From the NCBI GenBank assembly GCA_030998225.1, contig JAPYXD010000581.1, positions 558,001 to 622,000 on the forward strand: a stretch of DNA of 64,000 nt. The letters are read 5' to 3'. The DNA comes from Diplolepis rosae. Taxonomy: Eukaryota; Arthropoda; Insecta; Hymenoptera; Diplolepididae. Within the stretch, counting starts at the first letter, position 1; each line of letters begins with the position of its first letter. The translations under genes and the position numbers were made by a program. The notes beneath the pieces were generated by a model. The model saw only the letters and a program-made list of their open reading frames with translations. It did not search any database and was not told the origin of the DNA. This document shows positions 21,018 through 33,129 of this stretch, one piece after another.

Positions 21018-21425
21018 TGCCGGCCCCCTTTGGATGCCTTGCGTCCAAAATGAAACAAATATAATGTGATGTCAAGACACTTATCTAGAGTACACAAATT
21101 GCGGATCAAAATTGATGATTACAAGAAAAAATGTAATAAAATGATTTAGAATATGGTACAATTAAAGTTCACGAATTGTTGAAATAATCCTTAAAAGTGA
21201 ATCAGAACTTATTCAGAGATATTTTACAATGAAAGTTCATTTTTCATATTCAAATACGATATAGTGGAGTTGGTACAAAATAATTTGAGAGAATAATAAG
21301 GTTGCAAAATTGAATTTTTCAAAGGCTATTTTGAAATTAATAAAAAATACATTATTATAGTAATAGAAAAAGCTAAAATGAAAATCCTTTCAGGTTTGCT
21401 CAAACACAAGTCAATGATTATGGGG

Positions 21426-24400
21426 TTACTTGTGATTTATTGGCAGCGGATATAGAGTTTGGAGAGCACGTTCAAAGTTACCTGGTGGACTTTGAACCAA
21501 AACCTTTCGAATAATTCCATCTTGGCCTGGATAGACCGCCATGTTTTGACAATGTTCCCAAGTCATGGGTGGTTGGTGGCCTTCCTTGATCACTACAACC
21601 GTGCCAATCTTGATATCATTTTGTCTCCAAGATGTTTTCCATTCTGTACGGGATATTTGCTCACTCAAATATTGATTGTGCCACCTGTCCCAGAATTGGT
21701 GGCGCATTTGTTGTGCGAGTTCCCAACAAGATAGCTGAAATATTACGCAAGTCTGTCTGTGGCAAAGGTCGTCAAAGAGGTTCCAATCAAGAAATGACCT
21801 GGATTTAAGGGAGGGAGGTCATCAGGATGGGATGAAAGAGGTGTTAACGGACGTGAATTTAGGATTGCCTCAATCTCGACGACGTAAGTGTGTAGTTGCT
21901 CGGAAGTGAAAAGAGCGGTACCTGTAACTCCTACAAAGTACTTCTTAAACGACTTTCTTGCGGCTTCCCACAGTCCTCTAAAATGAGAAGCTCGGGGTGG
22001 AATAAAATGCCAATTAACCCTGTTTTTAAGAGAAATGATTGAGTTTCTTTCTCTTTTTCGAGTAAATGAATTTCTTGATAAAGTTCGCATAGTTCCCTGC
22101 TAACACCAACAAAATTAATGGCGTTATCGGAGGATATAGATGCTGATGCTCCTTTTCGAGTAAAAAAGCGCTTTAAACAAGCCAGAAAGGCTCCAGTCGT
22201 TGAATCGCTGTCCAATTCTAAGTGAACTGCTTGAGTGGCATGACAAACGAACACTGAAACGTAAGTTTCGATGGCGTCTTTTCTTGATAAAAAAGGGACC
22301 ACGATAATCCACACCCACATTGATGAAAGATCGAGAGAATGGAACTCTACTTTGCGGTAGATTTTCCATAATGTAACCGATTTTGCGGGGCTTCGCTCGA
22401 AAACATTGAACACATTGACGAATGATGTGTCATGTAGTGATACGACCATCGATTGGCCAGAAAGTTTCGCGTACGCCGTACAATGCGGCGTTGGTTTCAG
22501 CATGCATGCGGTTTACGTGTTCTCGAATTATAAGATCTCTAATGGGATGATTCCTTGAAAGTATAATAGGATGCTTTTACGATCCGGGTAGATTGGCGTC
22601 AGTTAGTCGACCCCCGACTTTGAGAAGGCCCAACTCAAGAAAAGGGTTCAATTTTAAAAGACTGCTTTTAGAATTAATTTGTAATTTATTTGACAATGAA
22701 TGGATTTCCCTTGAAAACGCTTTTGCTTATATCATTCGAATGACCTTTTGAAAGGCGTTATTACACTAATTTGTATAATGTTTTCCTATTTTTTTTTCTT
22801 CCCCTTTTACGTTATGAATGAACTTAAGACAGTTGGCCAAAATAATTCTTAGCTTTTTTAAATCGCTGAATTTATTGAGAATTTTGTTCTATGGATTTTC
22901 TTTTAGAACCATTAGAAGTGAGAATGTTGGAGCTTTAGTTTCTGGGTATTCATACTCGTGGAAGAACAATTGAGGCCAATAATCAAAATCGTGTTTTAAC
23001 CAATGAGGACCATGAGCCCAAAGAATATTTCCTAAAAAATCTTGAGGGTTTTAACCTCTCGAAATAAGATCAGCGGGATTTTCAAGGGTGGGCACACGTC
23101 GCCACACTTGAGGTTGAGTCGTTGCTTGAATTTTGGCAATCCTATTTTCAACAAATGTTTTTAGGGTGTGAGAAGGCCTGTTGATCCCATTGAGAACAAT
23201 GGTTGAATCAGACCAAAAGAAAACCTTGGCTATTTGAAAAAGGAAGGCTTTAATTGTGTCAGTATACAGCTTGGCTAAAAGATTTTCTGCACAGAGTTCG
23301 AGTCGAGGCAAGGTAATCGACTTTGAAGGAGCCACTCGAGATTTGGAACAGATTAAAGCACAGTAGCGAATGCCCCGCCCATCAGTGGTTCTCAGGTAGA
23401 AATACGCACCATAGGCCTTTTCACTGGCATCGCAGAATCCATGTAATTGAATTTCGACTGGGTCTGATGCTGCAATAAAACGATTAAATTTTATATCACT
23501 GAGAATCTGTAATTGTTGTTTATAATTTGTCCAAGAATCCTTAATCTCTTGAGTTACAGGAGTGTTCCACGAGAGTTGGATTTTCCAAAGTTGTTAGATC
23601 AATATTTTGGCTAAAACAACGACTGGACCGAGTAAACCTAATGGGTTAAAAAGTTTTGAAATTTGTGAAAGTACTAGGCGTTTTGTGACTAAATGTTTTG
23701 TGACAGGCTCTTTTGACTCGGGTAAGTTCACTCTGTAAAAAATAAAATCACTGGCAGCATCCCAATGAAGTCCTAAAGCCTTCACTGTCTCAGAAGGATC
23801 TAAAGACATAAAGGCTTTCGAATTTTCATTTAAAAAGTTTTTTGTTAACTCAGAATTGTTGGATGCCCATTTGCGCAAATTGAAACTGCCTTTTCGAAGG
23901 AGAGTAATTAAATCGTTTTGGAGTTTTATGACGTCTTGAAAGGTTTGTGCACCTGTAAGGAGGCCATCGACATAAAAAAACTCGCTTTAAAATTGCGGAT
24001 GCAGTTGGAAAATCATTACCTTCGTCCTCGGCTAGCTGATCGAGAGTACGGATTGATAGAAAAGGAGCACAAGCAGTTCCAAAGGTGACGGTATTTAGGA
24101 TATAAATTCTTATTGGATTCTAGGAACATTTTTTTGAAAATGTTCTTCACACGCTAATTCCTCACTTGATCTGACATTTGCCATGGAGTCTGCTCCTAAT
24201 TACCAAAGAATCGACGGCTCCTGAAATTTAATCAAATTGCAGGTGACTTGGGACAAATATTTTGAAAAGCGAGGCTTCAAGATTCGACTAGATATGATCC
24301 AACCGAGAAGAGTTTCTTGGTACACCGCTGGTTGCCGTTTAACTCGAAGCTGACCTGAACGCAAGAGTTGGTAAAAGTACTCTGCCCCTATTAAAAGATC

Positions 24401-25003
24401 GATATCAGCTGGTTCACTAAATTCAGGATCAGCTAAAATGACAACTTGACGGATTTGAAACAGCTCTTTATCGAGAGACATACTTGGCATTTTATTAAAA
24501 TTTTCCTTGAAAATTAAAGAAGAAAGATTGATTTTACCATCTATGTACCCTGATTTGATTTTGGCGACGGTAATGCACTTTACTTTAAAAATAAGATTTT
24601 GCGCACCCTTGAGTTAAATGTCTACCCGATTTTTATACAGTCCTAAGGATTCGGCAAAATTTTCATTGAGAGGAATCTATAAGAACGCGGCAAGGTTGAA
24701 GCTCGCCCTTATGGTTCAAAATGGTAACAATTGCGGTTCCTAAAACGACCTGTGAAGACGCTTGAGATTGACAGCTTAAAAGCTGTTGAGTACTGGATTC
24801 AGGATTGAAAAGATTGGAGTTTTCCGACAATTTCGGTTTCCATTTAAAATGAAGAAGGACGTGAAGGTCTTTTGACATTTTTCGCAAGTAACTGCTCTAC
24901 AATCAATGGTACGGTGATGCCTATTCAAACAATTATGGCAAAGAGATGTCTTTAATCTCGGGGTACCTTTCGTGTTAGTTTGAGAAGTAATTGACGTTTG
25001 CAT
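21426..25003 (-). pseudogene. BEL/Pao gag-pol, multiply broken
   Basis: Domains from high to low coordinates: zinc-binding CHNCLNRHHRTIDC (about 24940); protease-like HKGELQPCRVLIDS (24700) and IDLLIGAEYFYQLL, LGWIISS (24400); reverse transcriptase with EFFYVDGLLTGAQTF (about 23965), LRKWASNNSEL and VLSQISKLFNPLGLLGPVV; RNase H with TLPRLELCAENLLAKL and FFWSDSTIVLNGI; integrase with INVGVDYRGPF, ISSDNAINFVG and PRASHFRGLWEAARKSF; and a C-terminal domain with MTWEHCQNMAVYPGQDG. Every domain is in a different open segment, with frameshifts or stops between. The RT active site reads YVDG where BEL/Pao elements have YVDD. Sixteen or more lesions are not counted exactly here, but the element is clearly dead. 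Confidence 0.85.
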
Positions 25004-25257
25004 TCAAGATTGTGTATGATTGGAAGTAGGATAAAATTTGGAAGTTGATTTATTTAAATAATTTCTTTGTAATGTGTTTTGTTTTTGGTTAAACTGGGTT
25101 TGGAAAAAACAATGAAATTTTTGGAAAAGAATTGGAACTCTGTTGTCTTACTTGTACCGATGAGAAGACTTGCGATGTTTTCCAGCCGACGTATATACTG
25201 CTTTTCTCTTTATTTTGTTGAAATGTAGTTGATTGAACTATGTTGACTCTAGAACTT

Positions 25258-25450
25258 AAACTGACTTCGAGTATTGGGAGTGGCTCTGGACTTTAAAATG
25301 ACTCCGAGTATTGGAACTGACTCTGGACCTTGAGATGACTCCGAGTATTGAAAGTGACTCTGGATTTGAAATGACTCCGAGTATTAAAATTGACTCTGGA
25401 TTTTGAAATGACTCCGAGTATTGAAACTGACTCTGAATTTGAAATGCCTC
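25258..25450. repeat. Minisatellite, ~40-bp unit, in BEL 5' region
   Basis: Five or so units of ACTCCGAGTATTG(A/G)AA..TGACTCTGGAT. It lies between the BEL 5' LTR remnant and the gag zinc region. Short open frames here are a by-product of the repeat. Confidence 0.75.
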
Positions 25451-25875
25451 CAGAAAATATCTTCCTTGAAGTAGTGCCGTCGTTTGAAATTTTGACGTTC
25501 TCGTTAGAATGTTTTGAAAAAGAACTAAGCTCGAGCGCAAAACTTAAACTTTTCTCTTTGGTGCTGGCTTTCTTTACAGTCTCGACTATTAACCAGTGAA
25601 CATTTTGGAAATGCAGATTTTTAAGAGTAAAAATTGAAACTTTACTGAAATTGGCACTTTTGAATATCACTGAAAGTCACTTGAGTATGTCGTTGAAATG
25701 TCACTTATAAAATGTGATTGTCACTTTGAACATACACCAAAAAAACTGAAGTTGATATTCATTTGAAAGTTCACTTAGATTTAATTTACTTGTGGTCGAT
25801 GAAATTCAATGTTCTAGACGGAATTTTGCGATTATGAAACACGCCCGTAAGAACATTCGCGATTCGAAGGACCAA

Positions 25876-25983
25876 TGTTTTGTATGGAAATAAATAAGTG
25901 TAGAAGTAAAAATTTATGTAGAATAATGTTTATTGAATGAAAACTCATATTAAGAGACAATGGTTTGTGCTCGAGTTTAGATC
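25876..25983 (-). repeat. BEL/Pao 5' LTR remnant
   Basis: Matches the outer part of the LTR at 20390-20504 (GTAGAATAATGTTTATTGAA, GGTTTGTGCTCGAGTTTAGA) and then breaks off into the duplicated receptor flank at about 25984. Most of this LTR is deleted. Confidence 0.65.
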
Positions 25984-25984
25984 G

Positions 25985-26500
25985 CACCGAGCCACTATCA
26001 TCTGTTTCCAAACCTCAATAGATGGCTGTGTGGTAGGTGTTTTGAGTCGAACGAAGAAGTTGAATGGGAAACAGAAGGGTATCTTGGAGGGTTTGACAAA
26101 TCATATTATTTCGAAGGCATATAAAAGTTGAAAGATCGTTGGACTCGTTGTATCAAACTAAAAGGAGAGTACTTTGAGAAATAAAACCGATTTTTACCAA
26201 AAAACTAAATTCTTCTTTATTTTTTCACGTCAATATCAAATACCCTAGTATCTCTTCATGAATGCGCTATACTTTCTTCTAAAAATTTTATACAGTAACG
26301 AATGTTTCTAGCTGAAGTTTGGGACATAATAATTTTATTATAATAGAAATTAGCTTTTTTATGTAACTACATCAAATCTGTCTATAAAAATATTTGTAAA
26401 GGAAAGACAGAATAGTTTTGTGAAGTACATAGTGTGGAGTAAGTAGTGCGCATGTGCGAATTGAATCTTCAGTTTCAATATCTTGACATTTTTGAAAAAA
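25985..26500. repeat. Duplicated flank, copy 2
   Basis: Twin of 3345-3890 (see there). It lies between the BEL 5' LTR remnant and the receptor pseudogene, in the same order and orientation as copy 1 relative to the receptor. Confidence 0.65.
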
Positions 26501-26744
26501 TTCCAAAATTTCGATTCTGCTTTCTGATAGTGCTCATAAATCTCAACTAATTATCATGATAACATTTTTCGATTAAAAGAAAATTAGAGAAGTTGCAGTA
26601 TGTTAGAACTTGAAAAAGTCAATATCCAAATTCCATTTTCCAGTTCAATTATACGGAATACGAAAAAAAGTTGTGACTGAAAATTACACAATGTATATGC
26701 ACTATTTTTCAGTAATGCATTTCCAGTAATGTCGAGCGCGAGTA

Positions 26745-27570
26745 TCATTAATAGAATGCAGTGTCATAATTAAAAAAAAAAAAGATCTTGGAAAAATGTA
26801 ATTCATATTCATACATAGGCAAGAGCGATAAGATTGTGCTCACGCCTCTGAAGGAAACCAGGCAGATTTATTTTTCTTAGAATTAATATAACCTCATCAT
26901 TGGTAGAATTAGGCTCAAGCCGAAGAATGACATTAAAAATCTTCTTGTCAGTTTTTCTAAGTTAGTTTGATACGGCCAGTGTCCATGAGTTAATAAAAGG
27001 GTTTTATCCCATCTATAGTAAGGACTATGCATTTTACTAACGGTCTATACAATACTGTCTAGGGGGAGGTTTTGTCAATTCTTCAATATAAATTCTATAC
27101 GTGGTTTCTCCTGTAGCTCATTATGTTTTCATGCTATAATCGTCGCTTGAATTTCTCTTTCGCTGTACTTTCCAGGAATACTCGGAAAATATCAACATGC
27201 ACTGACATTGTCGAGGAAATTATAGTGTACGAAGAAATGAAGGGACATAATGTTAAGAATATTTAATTAAGATAGAATAAGAAGGAATAGAAGCTAAAAA
27301 TATATCATGTAGAAATCTGTACTTAGTCTTACGAGAACCGTTATAGAGTAAAGAACATATATGGACAAAAAAATCACAGATAAGAGTTTCATAAACTTTT
27401 ATTCTTGTATGGGATAGTCGTGAAATATATCAAGATATAGAATGGAATGAAGTTAAGAACATTGAATTGAGATCAAATATGGAATAATAATTTTTGAAAA
27501 TTACGTAACTATTCGAAGTTCAATGACTAATTTTGATTTTACAGAAAATTTAAAAAGGCAAAACTACGTG
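26745..27570 (-). pseudogene. Odorant receptor pseudogene, exon 1 and 5' flank
   Basis: Similar over its whole length to 15957-16775, that is exon 1 plus upstream sequence of the intact receptor gene. The codons for RWDKTLLLTHGHWPYQTN and EKLTRRF are still readable near 26940-27020. The start ATG is ATT and is followed two codons later by TAG; a TAA follows at RLY*. None of exons 2-9 is seen between here and the duplicated 3' flank. The copy has therefore lost about 12 kb relative to the intact gene, or was duplicated in pieces. Confidence 0.85.
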
Positions 27571-28481
27571 TTTTATTTATTGATGAGTAGGATATCGGAT
27601 ACTGTATCTTAGGTAAAATTTTGGGTTTATCAGGTAACAAGAAAAGTTATGGGTAAGCATTTCTTAAATCAGCAAGAAAAAAATTGTATGTGCCACCGGC
27701 GCGCAAACTCGTTTTTTCGCTACAGTTAACAGTAGCGCAATGTAGTACATTGCGCTACAGAGGAATGAAATGTAAAAATTGAACTGCGCATGCGCCCATA
27801 GCCATGAAACGAAGCACAATCTTCTTCTTATTCTTCTTCTTCTTCGTACAGGTTTAGCACCTTACTGGCAAAGCCTAGTACATTTGAACTGCACATGCGT
27901 CTACCTCAATTCATTACTACTACACAAGATCGATAAAATCAAAATGGCAGTGACTATTCGTGACATATCAAGTGTAATGACTAGCGCCGCAAACAACTAC
28001 AATATTAGATTAGATAAAATAAGCTCGACAGATAGTTTCAGAAACAAATTTTTTTTCTAAAAGTTATTTATAAACCAAGTTTAAGGTAACTTTTTTTCAA
28101 TAATTCACAAGTCTTGAACGATTTGACCGATTTGTACCAGGTTTGTCACAAACGAAAGATAATTGTTTGAAATTCAGTATGCTTATGCAAAATTTTGAAG
28201 AAAAAAAAATTATTGCTTCACAACAAATTTACGTATTTCGTCGCGCTGATTACGAATATAATAGTGAAAATTGTCGACTAGCCGATTGTCTTGGTAAAAA
28301 CCATGAAAACCTTATGGAAATCATGGTTTTTGGCGTTTGTCTCAGCCAATATGGGAAATTTTTCAAAATGTTCCGGATATAATTTGTAGACCTCATCAAG
28401 ATACGTATTGTTTGTTGATCTTGTAACAAAGGTTGGAGTAATAAGTTCGTTAGGTTGTTCCGATCACTGTAGAGTTTTTGG
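27571..28481. other. Intergenic, CpG-bearing; no supported gene
   Basis: Contains the short hairpin GTAGCGCAATGTAGTACATTGCGCTAC (27731-27757 area), the word TGCGCATGCGC near 27784 and its relative TGCACATGCGTC near 27891, and a CTT/ATT microsatellite near 27830. Open frames are present but resemble nothing I recognise. Confidence 0.35.
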
Positions 28482-29084
28482 AAGGGGTGGAATACGAAAA
28501 AAATAAAAATAGCGCATGCAACATTGCGCACCGGTATGTCGCACTGCTCCCGATCGAATATTTGGAATACAACTATTGCATTTTTTCATGATTAGAAATG
28601 TTGTTGAAAATGAAGATAGCATTGTAATTGATGCAACTGATGTATTTAAATACATCATAAGTAATATTTCCTACATAAACGACTGCAGTTAGCCTATCCA
28701 AATAATAGTTTTCAGAGTTCACCACGAGGAGGTTGCAGTACGATTTTAAATTCCTTTCTCCAGGGTTTCTCACCTCTCACAAATCGGGGTGCTTTATGAT
28801 CGAGAGTCCCCTCGCCCCTCACCAATTCTGAATTTTCTTAATCATCGCTGTCATCATTATTCACTGCAGTGCAATAGTTTTTTTTAAACATTTCCCTGAG
28901 TACTTGTGCTGGTTGAAGAGTTTTCAACAAATATCTAGCATGAGAGAGGTAATATACGATGGCAGCAATGTGTGACTAGCAACCAACTGTTCGCCTGCCT
29001 TTAGCATACTCGCATGCATAGTTTTAGCCCAAGTTTTACATAGTTACCCCAGAAACATCGAAGCTTTTAGGCTTGTATCTTATA

Positions 29085-31899
29085 AAACATCTATATGATG
29101 CTCGAGAAGTCTATCAGGAATGTACTTAAATTTAAGTACATTGGGTTCTTCTTTTACGTACTCAATGGTCAGTTTGCCATCCTTATTTAACATTTCTTCT
29201 GAATGAGATACAGCTTGAGAAAGCTGATAGGACCCAGTGGAAAATATCGTTAGATCTCTTTCATTCATTTCTGGAAAATTCAAAATTTCACCTGCTCACA
29301 GTTTCTTAAAGGCAGTTTTTCGACGTATCCATCCTCTCTCCTCTGCCTCAGTATCTAGTGTTTTGTCGACATCTTTTCGTGCATGCTTCCTCTGTAATAT
29401 TTCATATGAAAGTTCTTAGTCTGAGTGCAGCCTTTGACCGCAAGCATTATTAAGAAATGATGCCACTGTAGAATAGATTCCAATATTTGGTACCAACTTA
29501 TTATCTTTTTTATGGGCCAATAAACGATACTTTTGTTTGAGCATATCATGAACAGCTTCAACCATCCATCAAATTTTAGTCACAAATCGTAACTGGTTTT
29601 TGTTCCATTATCACCAGCTTGAATGGCGCCGCCAAAAAAATCGCTTTGTTACCATCGCATGTCAAAGGGGTCCACAGGCAAGCCACAGAGGGCATCACCG
29701 GACAGGCATGGCATCCAAAACCGACCACGTGCTGCAGCCTACGGATCCCAACACCGTTACAACAATATTATTATGATTAATATAAAAGATTATAATACGA
29801 TCGAATCATTATATATTATATATTCACATTGCCTGCTTTGTTACTGCTGTGGTATACAGTACGAACTCTTCGTAATTTGAACGCACCCCTCGACGTTTTA
29901 AGCCAATGGGGCAAGCTGACCTAGAGACGCTTCAGCTTATTGTTTGCCTGCAGGCTAGGTCAACTCTAATGGGCTGAAATGGCAAAATTTAGAAGTATGA
30001 TGCGGGGGTTCAAGAGGCCATGAAGGGTACAAAAATAGTTCACTGCCCGACACAGATAGCGTCACTTAGACCGTTGCGGGGAGTTGTGGGGTAAAGAAGG
30101 AGCGGCATCCATATTGTTGATAATGTTCTGCAATTGTTTTATCAGAGTTCTGTATACCAGCGTCCCAACGTGCGACGCTAACTTACGTATCTGTTTTCAA
30201 TACAAATGAATGGAAAATAAAGCAAATAGAAAACACTAAATGATGCATACAATAATAATTAACTTATATCATCATTTCATGTTTTTCATTTGCTTTATTT
30301 TGCATCAATCATCATTAATTTTGTAAAATAATAAAATATTCAATGCATATAAGGGTCCTGAATATATACATGCATACGCACTAACACACATGCAAACATT
30401 GTTAGCTCACCGCCCGGACACAGGTGGCGCTAAGAACTTTGCCATTTTTTCTCCACACAGTTGACCTAGCCTGTTTGCCTGGCGCTGTCGTTCTGACAAG
30501 ACAAGTCGCCCGCGCAAACCTCAGCTTCATGCGTGTGCGCCAGCCTTTCCAGCTAATGTAATAAAACTGCGTGACACCTGCGGGGCGCAGCTTTATTCTG
30601 TCGTTTACAGAGTGGCGTGACCAAGTCGAAGCCACATTTTCTAAAGTTCTTTTCCTATTAAATGGATGCCACGGTCTTTAATTTGGACGCGGTGAGGCGC
30701 GAGATTGCGGCCAGAAGCCCGGTAAGTCCCTAGGACCATATTTCGAAGCCCTTAAGAATGATTATTTAAATTTACTTGCCTTTTGTAACACGCGTCGCTC
30801 TCGGGCTCTCCAAGAGTCCGTTTAACATGCTTAGGCGTTGCACGCCAATTTTCTTTAGACTTTTTTTTTATATCGTGTCGAGTCGGGGCTCTGCGCGTCA
30901 TTATTTTGATGAAGTGTTGCCTTTAATGGCTTATATTATTTTAATTTAAGTTTTCTTCCTAACCTTCAAAACAGGGCGTCCATCCCCATATGGCGTCGAG
31001 ATAGGCCAGGCGCTCTTTTTGAAGCCGCCTTAGTGACGCCGGTGACACCAAGGGTAAACCCGATTCCTCGGGTCCGCCTTGATAAAGTTTTATTTTTTTG
31101 TCTTTTCAGCGGAAGTCTCCCGTTATATGTCACGGAAACCTCGATCAAGAACAAAGACCATCCGTTCTCAATAACTTGCATAAACTATTTGGATCCTCCA
31201 TGATGGTTTTCATGATATCTGCATCATTTTGGTTTGCAGGATATGGCCTAAGCATGCCCACTACGTATTCATCAGTCATACGAATAGTGAAGGGTTTACA
31301 AAGAGGAACCTTTTTCTGTCCAGATAAATATTTTCTTGGATACTAATTTTATTTGTACTTTTCTGATAACGCGCATACGTACCATCATAAATTAGAAGCA
31401 AATTATCCTGAACATCAAACAATTTTTCTGAAATTTCTATTGTGTGGTTTTGAATAAGATTATTCCTGTTAACATAATTTAAGCCAAAACGATGTGTCAG
31501 AATGTCTTTTTCAAAAGATTGAATAATACTTTTAAAAAAATCCGAAATTGACTGTTCATTATCTATGTTAAATAGAGAAGTTAATAATTTATTGGAATTT
31601 CCTGTACGTACTTTAAAAAGGAATACAGTAAGAGCTTGGATCACTGAACGTCATTTACTATTACGTAATGAAGTCATTAGATCCTTTATTTCAAGAAGAT
31701 TTTCCAAAAATAACCCAGCAAAAATTTTAATTTGTTTTTCTGAAAGGCTGAATTTGCCGATTTTGTCAAGCAACACTTGCAATAATTGAAAGATCGCAAT
31801 TAGTATGATAGTTAAAGTTATCTTAGCAAACAAATAAGATAACGTACAGGGAAGAATAAGACTAGGATCAAATGAATCTCGCAGTGTGGATGGGCGCAC
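29085..31899 (-). pseudogene. DDE_Tnp_4-type transposase, frameshifted and interrupted
   Basis: From high coordinates: KIGKFSLSEKQIKIFAGLF, a stop, then ALTVFLFKVRTGNSNKLLTS, FGLNYVNRNNLIQNHT, and the first catalytic Asp in LLLIYDGTYARYQKS. A one-base frameshift near 31318 leads to QKKVPLCKPFTIRMTDEYVV and NQNDADIM. A second frameshift near 31160 precedes VFVLDRGFRD with the second Asp. Coding is then lost for about 1.5 kb and resumes at 29580 with MVEAVHDMLKQKYRLLAHKK and TVASFLNNACGQRLHSD. The tail is LTIFSTGSYQLSQAVSHSEE, ending TAA near 29080. The pattern fits the IS5/Harbinger-like eukaryotic transposases of the DDE_Tnp_4 fold; the exact subfamily is not resolved. Confidence 0.75.
29585..31086. 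other. Insertion interrupting the DDE transposase
   Basis: GC-richer than its surroundings. It has inverted words CAGGCTAGGTCAACT (29950 area) and AGTTGACCTAGCCTG (30460 area) and two similar GCCCG(G)ACACAG..GCG words at 30048 and 30410. It also holds an exon-like ATG at 30662 followed by a GTAAGT donor. It may be a nested element or an enlarged intron; the boundaries are set only by where transposase coding stops and restarts. Confidence 0.4.
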
Positions 31900-32462
31900 G
31901 TATAAGAATCAAAAACAGGAGACAATTGAAGATCACACAATGAGATGGCACATAAACGAAAATTACGAACAAGAACAAATGAAGATCGCAGAGTGGAATG
32001 ACGCATGAACGAGAAACACTGCCAAGAAACAAACAAAGAGCGCAAGATTATAAATAAAATTATATTATAAAAAAATCATGGGTACTGACTATGATATATT
32101 TTTAAAAACACCCTAATTATAATAAAGCACCCCGATTTGTGAGAGGTGGGACGACTCACGATAGTAAAGCACCCTGGAGAAAGGAATTTAAAATCGTACT
32201 GCAACCTCCTCGTGGTGAACTCTGAAAACTATTATTTGGATAGGCTAACTGCAGTCGTTTATGTAGGAAATATTACTTATGATGTATTTAAATACATCAG
32301 TTGCATCAATTACAATGCTATCTTCATTTTCAACAACTTTTCTAATCATGAAAAAATGCAATAGTTGTATTCCAAATATGCGATCGAGAGCAGTGCTCCA
32401 CAACGGTGCGCAGTGTTGCATGCGCTATTTTGATTTTTTTTCGTATTGTTCTACCCCCTTAA

Positions 32463-33129
32463 AAAATGTAACAAAAATATGTGCATAACTTCCAAAAAAC
32501 TGAATTTCTAGGGTTATCATTGGGAGAAATTTTGCTTTACATAGATGCGAACCTATGACTGAATTTTCAAGTTAATACATGAGGGGGCAGATGTTGTATG
32601 CTTACCCGGCTATGCCCTTTTCAACTTGTTTCCCCATTTTTTACAGAAATTGAGTTACACAAATTGAAAATACTGGTAATGTAGAAATCTAGTCAGGTGA
32701 ATTCTGAAAGTTTTATAGATAACAATGTTACTGTTTCGGAAGGTGCGACAAGATGGTCCAACATTGATTCAATGTTTTCAGCAAGGAATTTGGAATCTTC
32801 TTTAGTGGGTTTTCTTCTAATTTCAGGCTTCACAACAGAATTTGATGACATAGAATAAAAAATACAGAATTAGTTCTTAAAATTGAAGGTTCTAAATTGT
32901 GTTCAAGTCTTGAAATACTAAAAATTTTCCGAAATCCCGAAATTCAATAATTTAGATTCATCGGTAAGTGCTGGTCGAAATAGGGAGATCAAAAATTCCA
33001 CAGAGTAAGCTTGGACATCTGCCAACATAACGACAGCACCACATTAGTGAATTTGTGTTTGCATCATACATTTATTTTCGATCCAAGGTGTCAGTTTTCG
33101 AGCCCAATTCTCGTCATTTGCGGAAAGTT
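32463..33129. other. Intergenic, nothing recognised
   Basis: AT-rich sequence between the DNA transposon and the next mariner. No convincing open frame, repeat or RNA was seen. Confidence 0.4.

Larger units (their letters stand above)
28482..32462. mobile_element. DNA transposon with ~300-350-bp terminal inverted repeats
   Basis: Left TIR about 28482-28797 and right TIR about 32112-32462 are near-identical in reverse complement. Shared words include TTGCATTTTTTCATGATTAG, TTGATGCAACTGATGTATTT, CACCACGAGGAGGTTGCAG and CAAATCGGGGTGCTTTA. The outer ends are AAGGGGTGGAATACGAAAA and TCGTATTGTTCTACCCCCTT. The strong TIR match implies fairly recent movement or gene conversion. The interior carries a broken transposase on the minus strand. 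Confidence 0.8.

Noticed and set aside
27779..28060. 93-codon open frame with an inner ATG (MAVTIRDISSVM)
   Set aside because: No family resemblance, no neighbouring exon, and a leucine-rich stretch caused by a CTT microsatellite.
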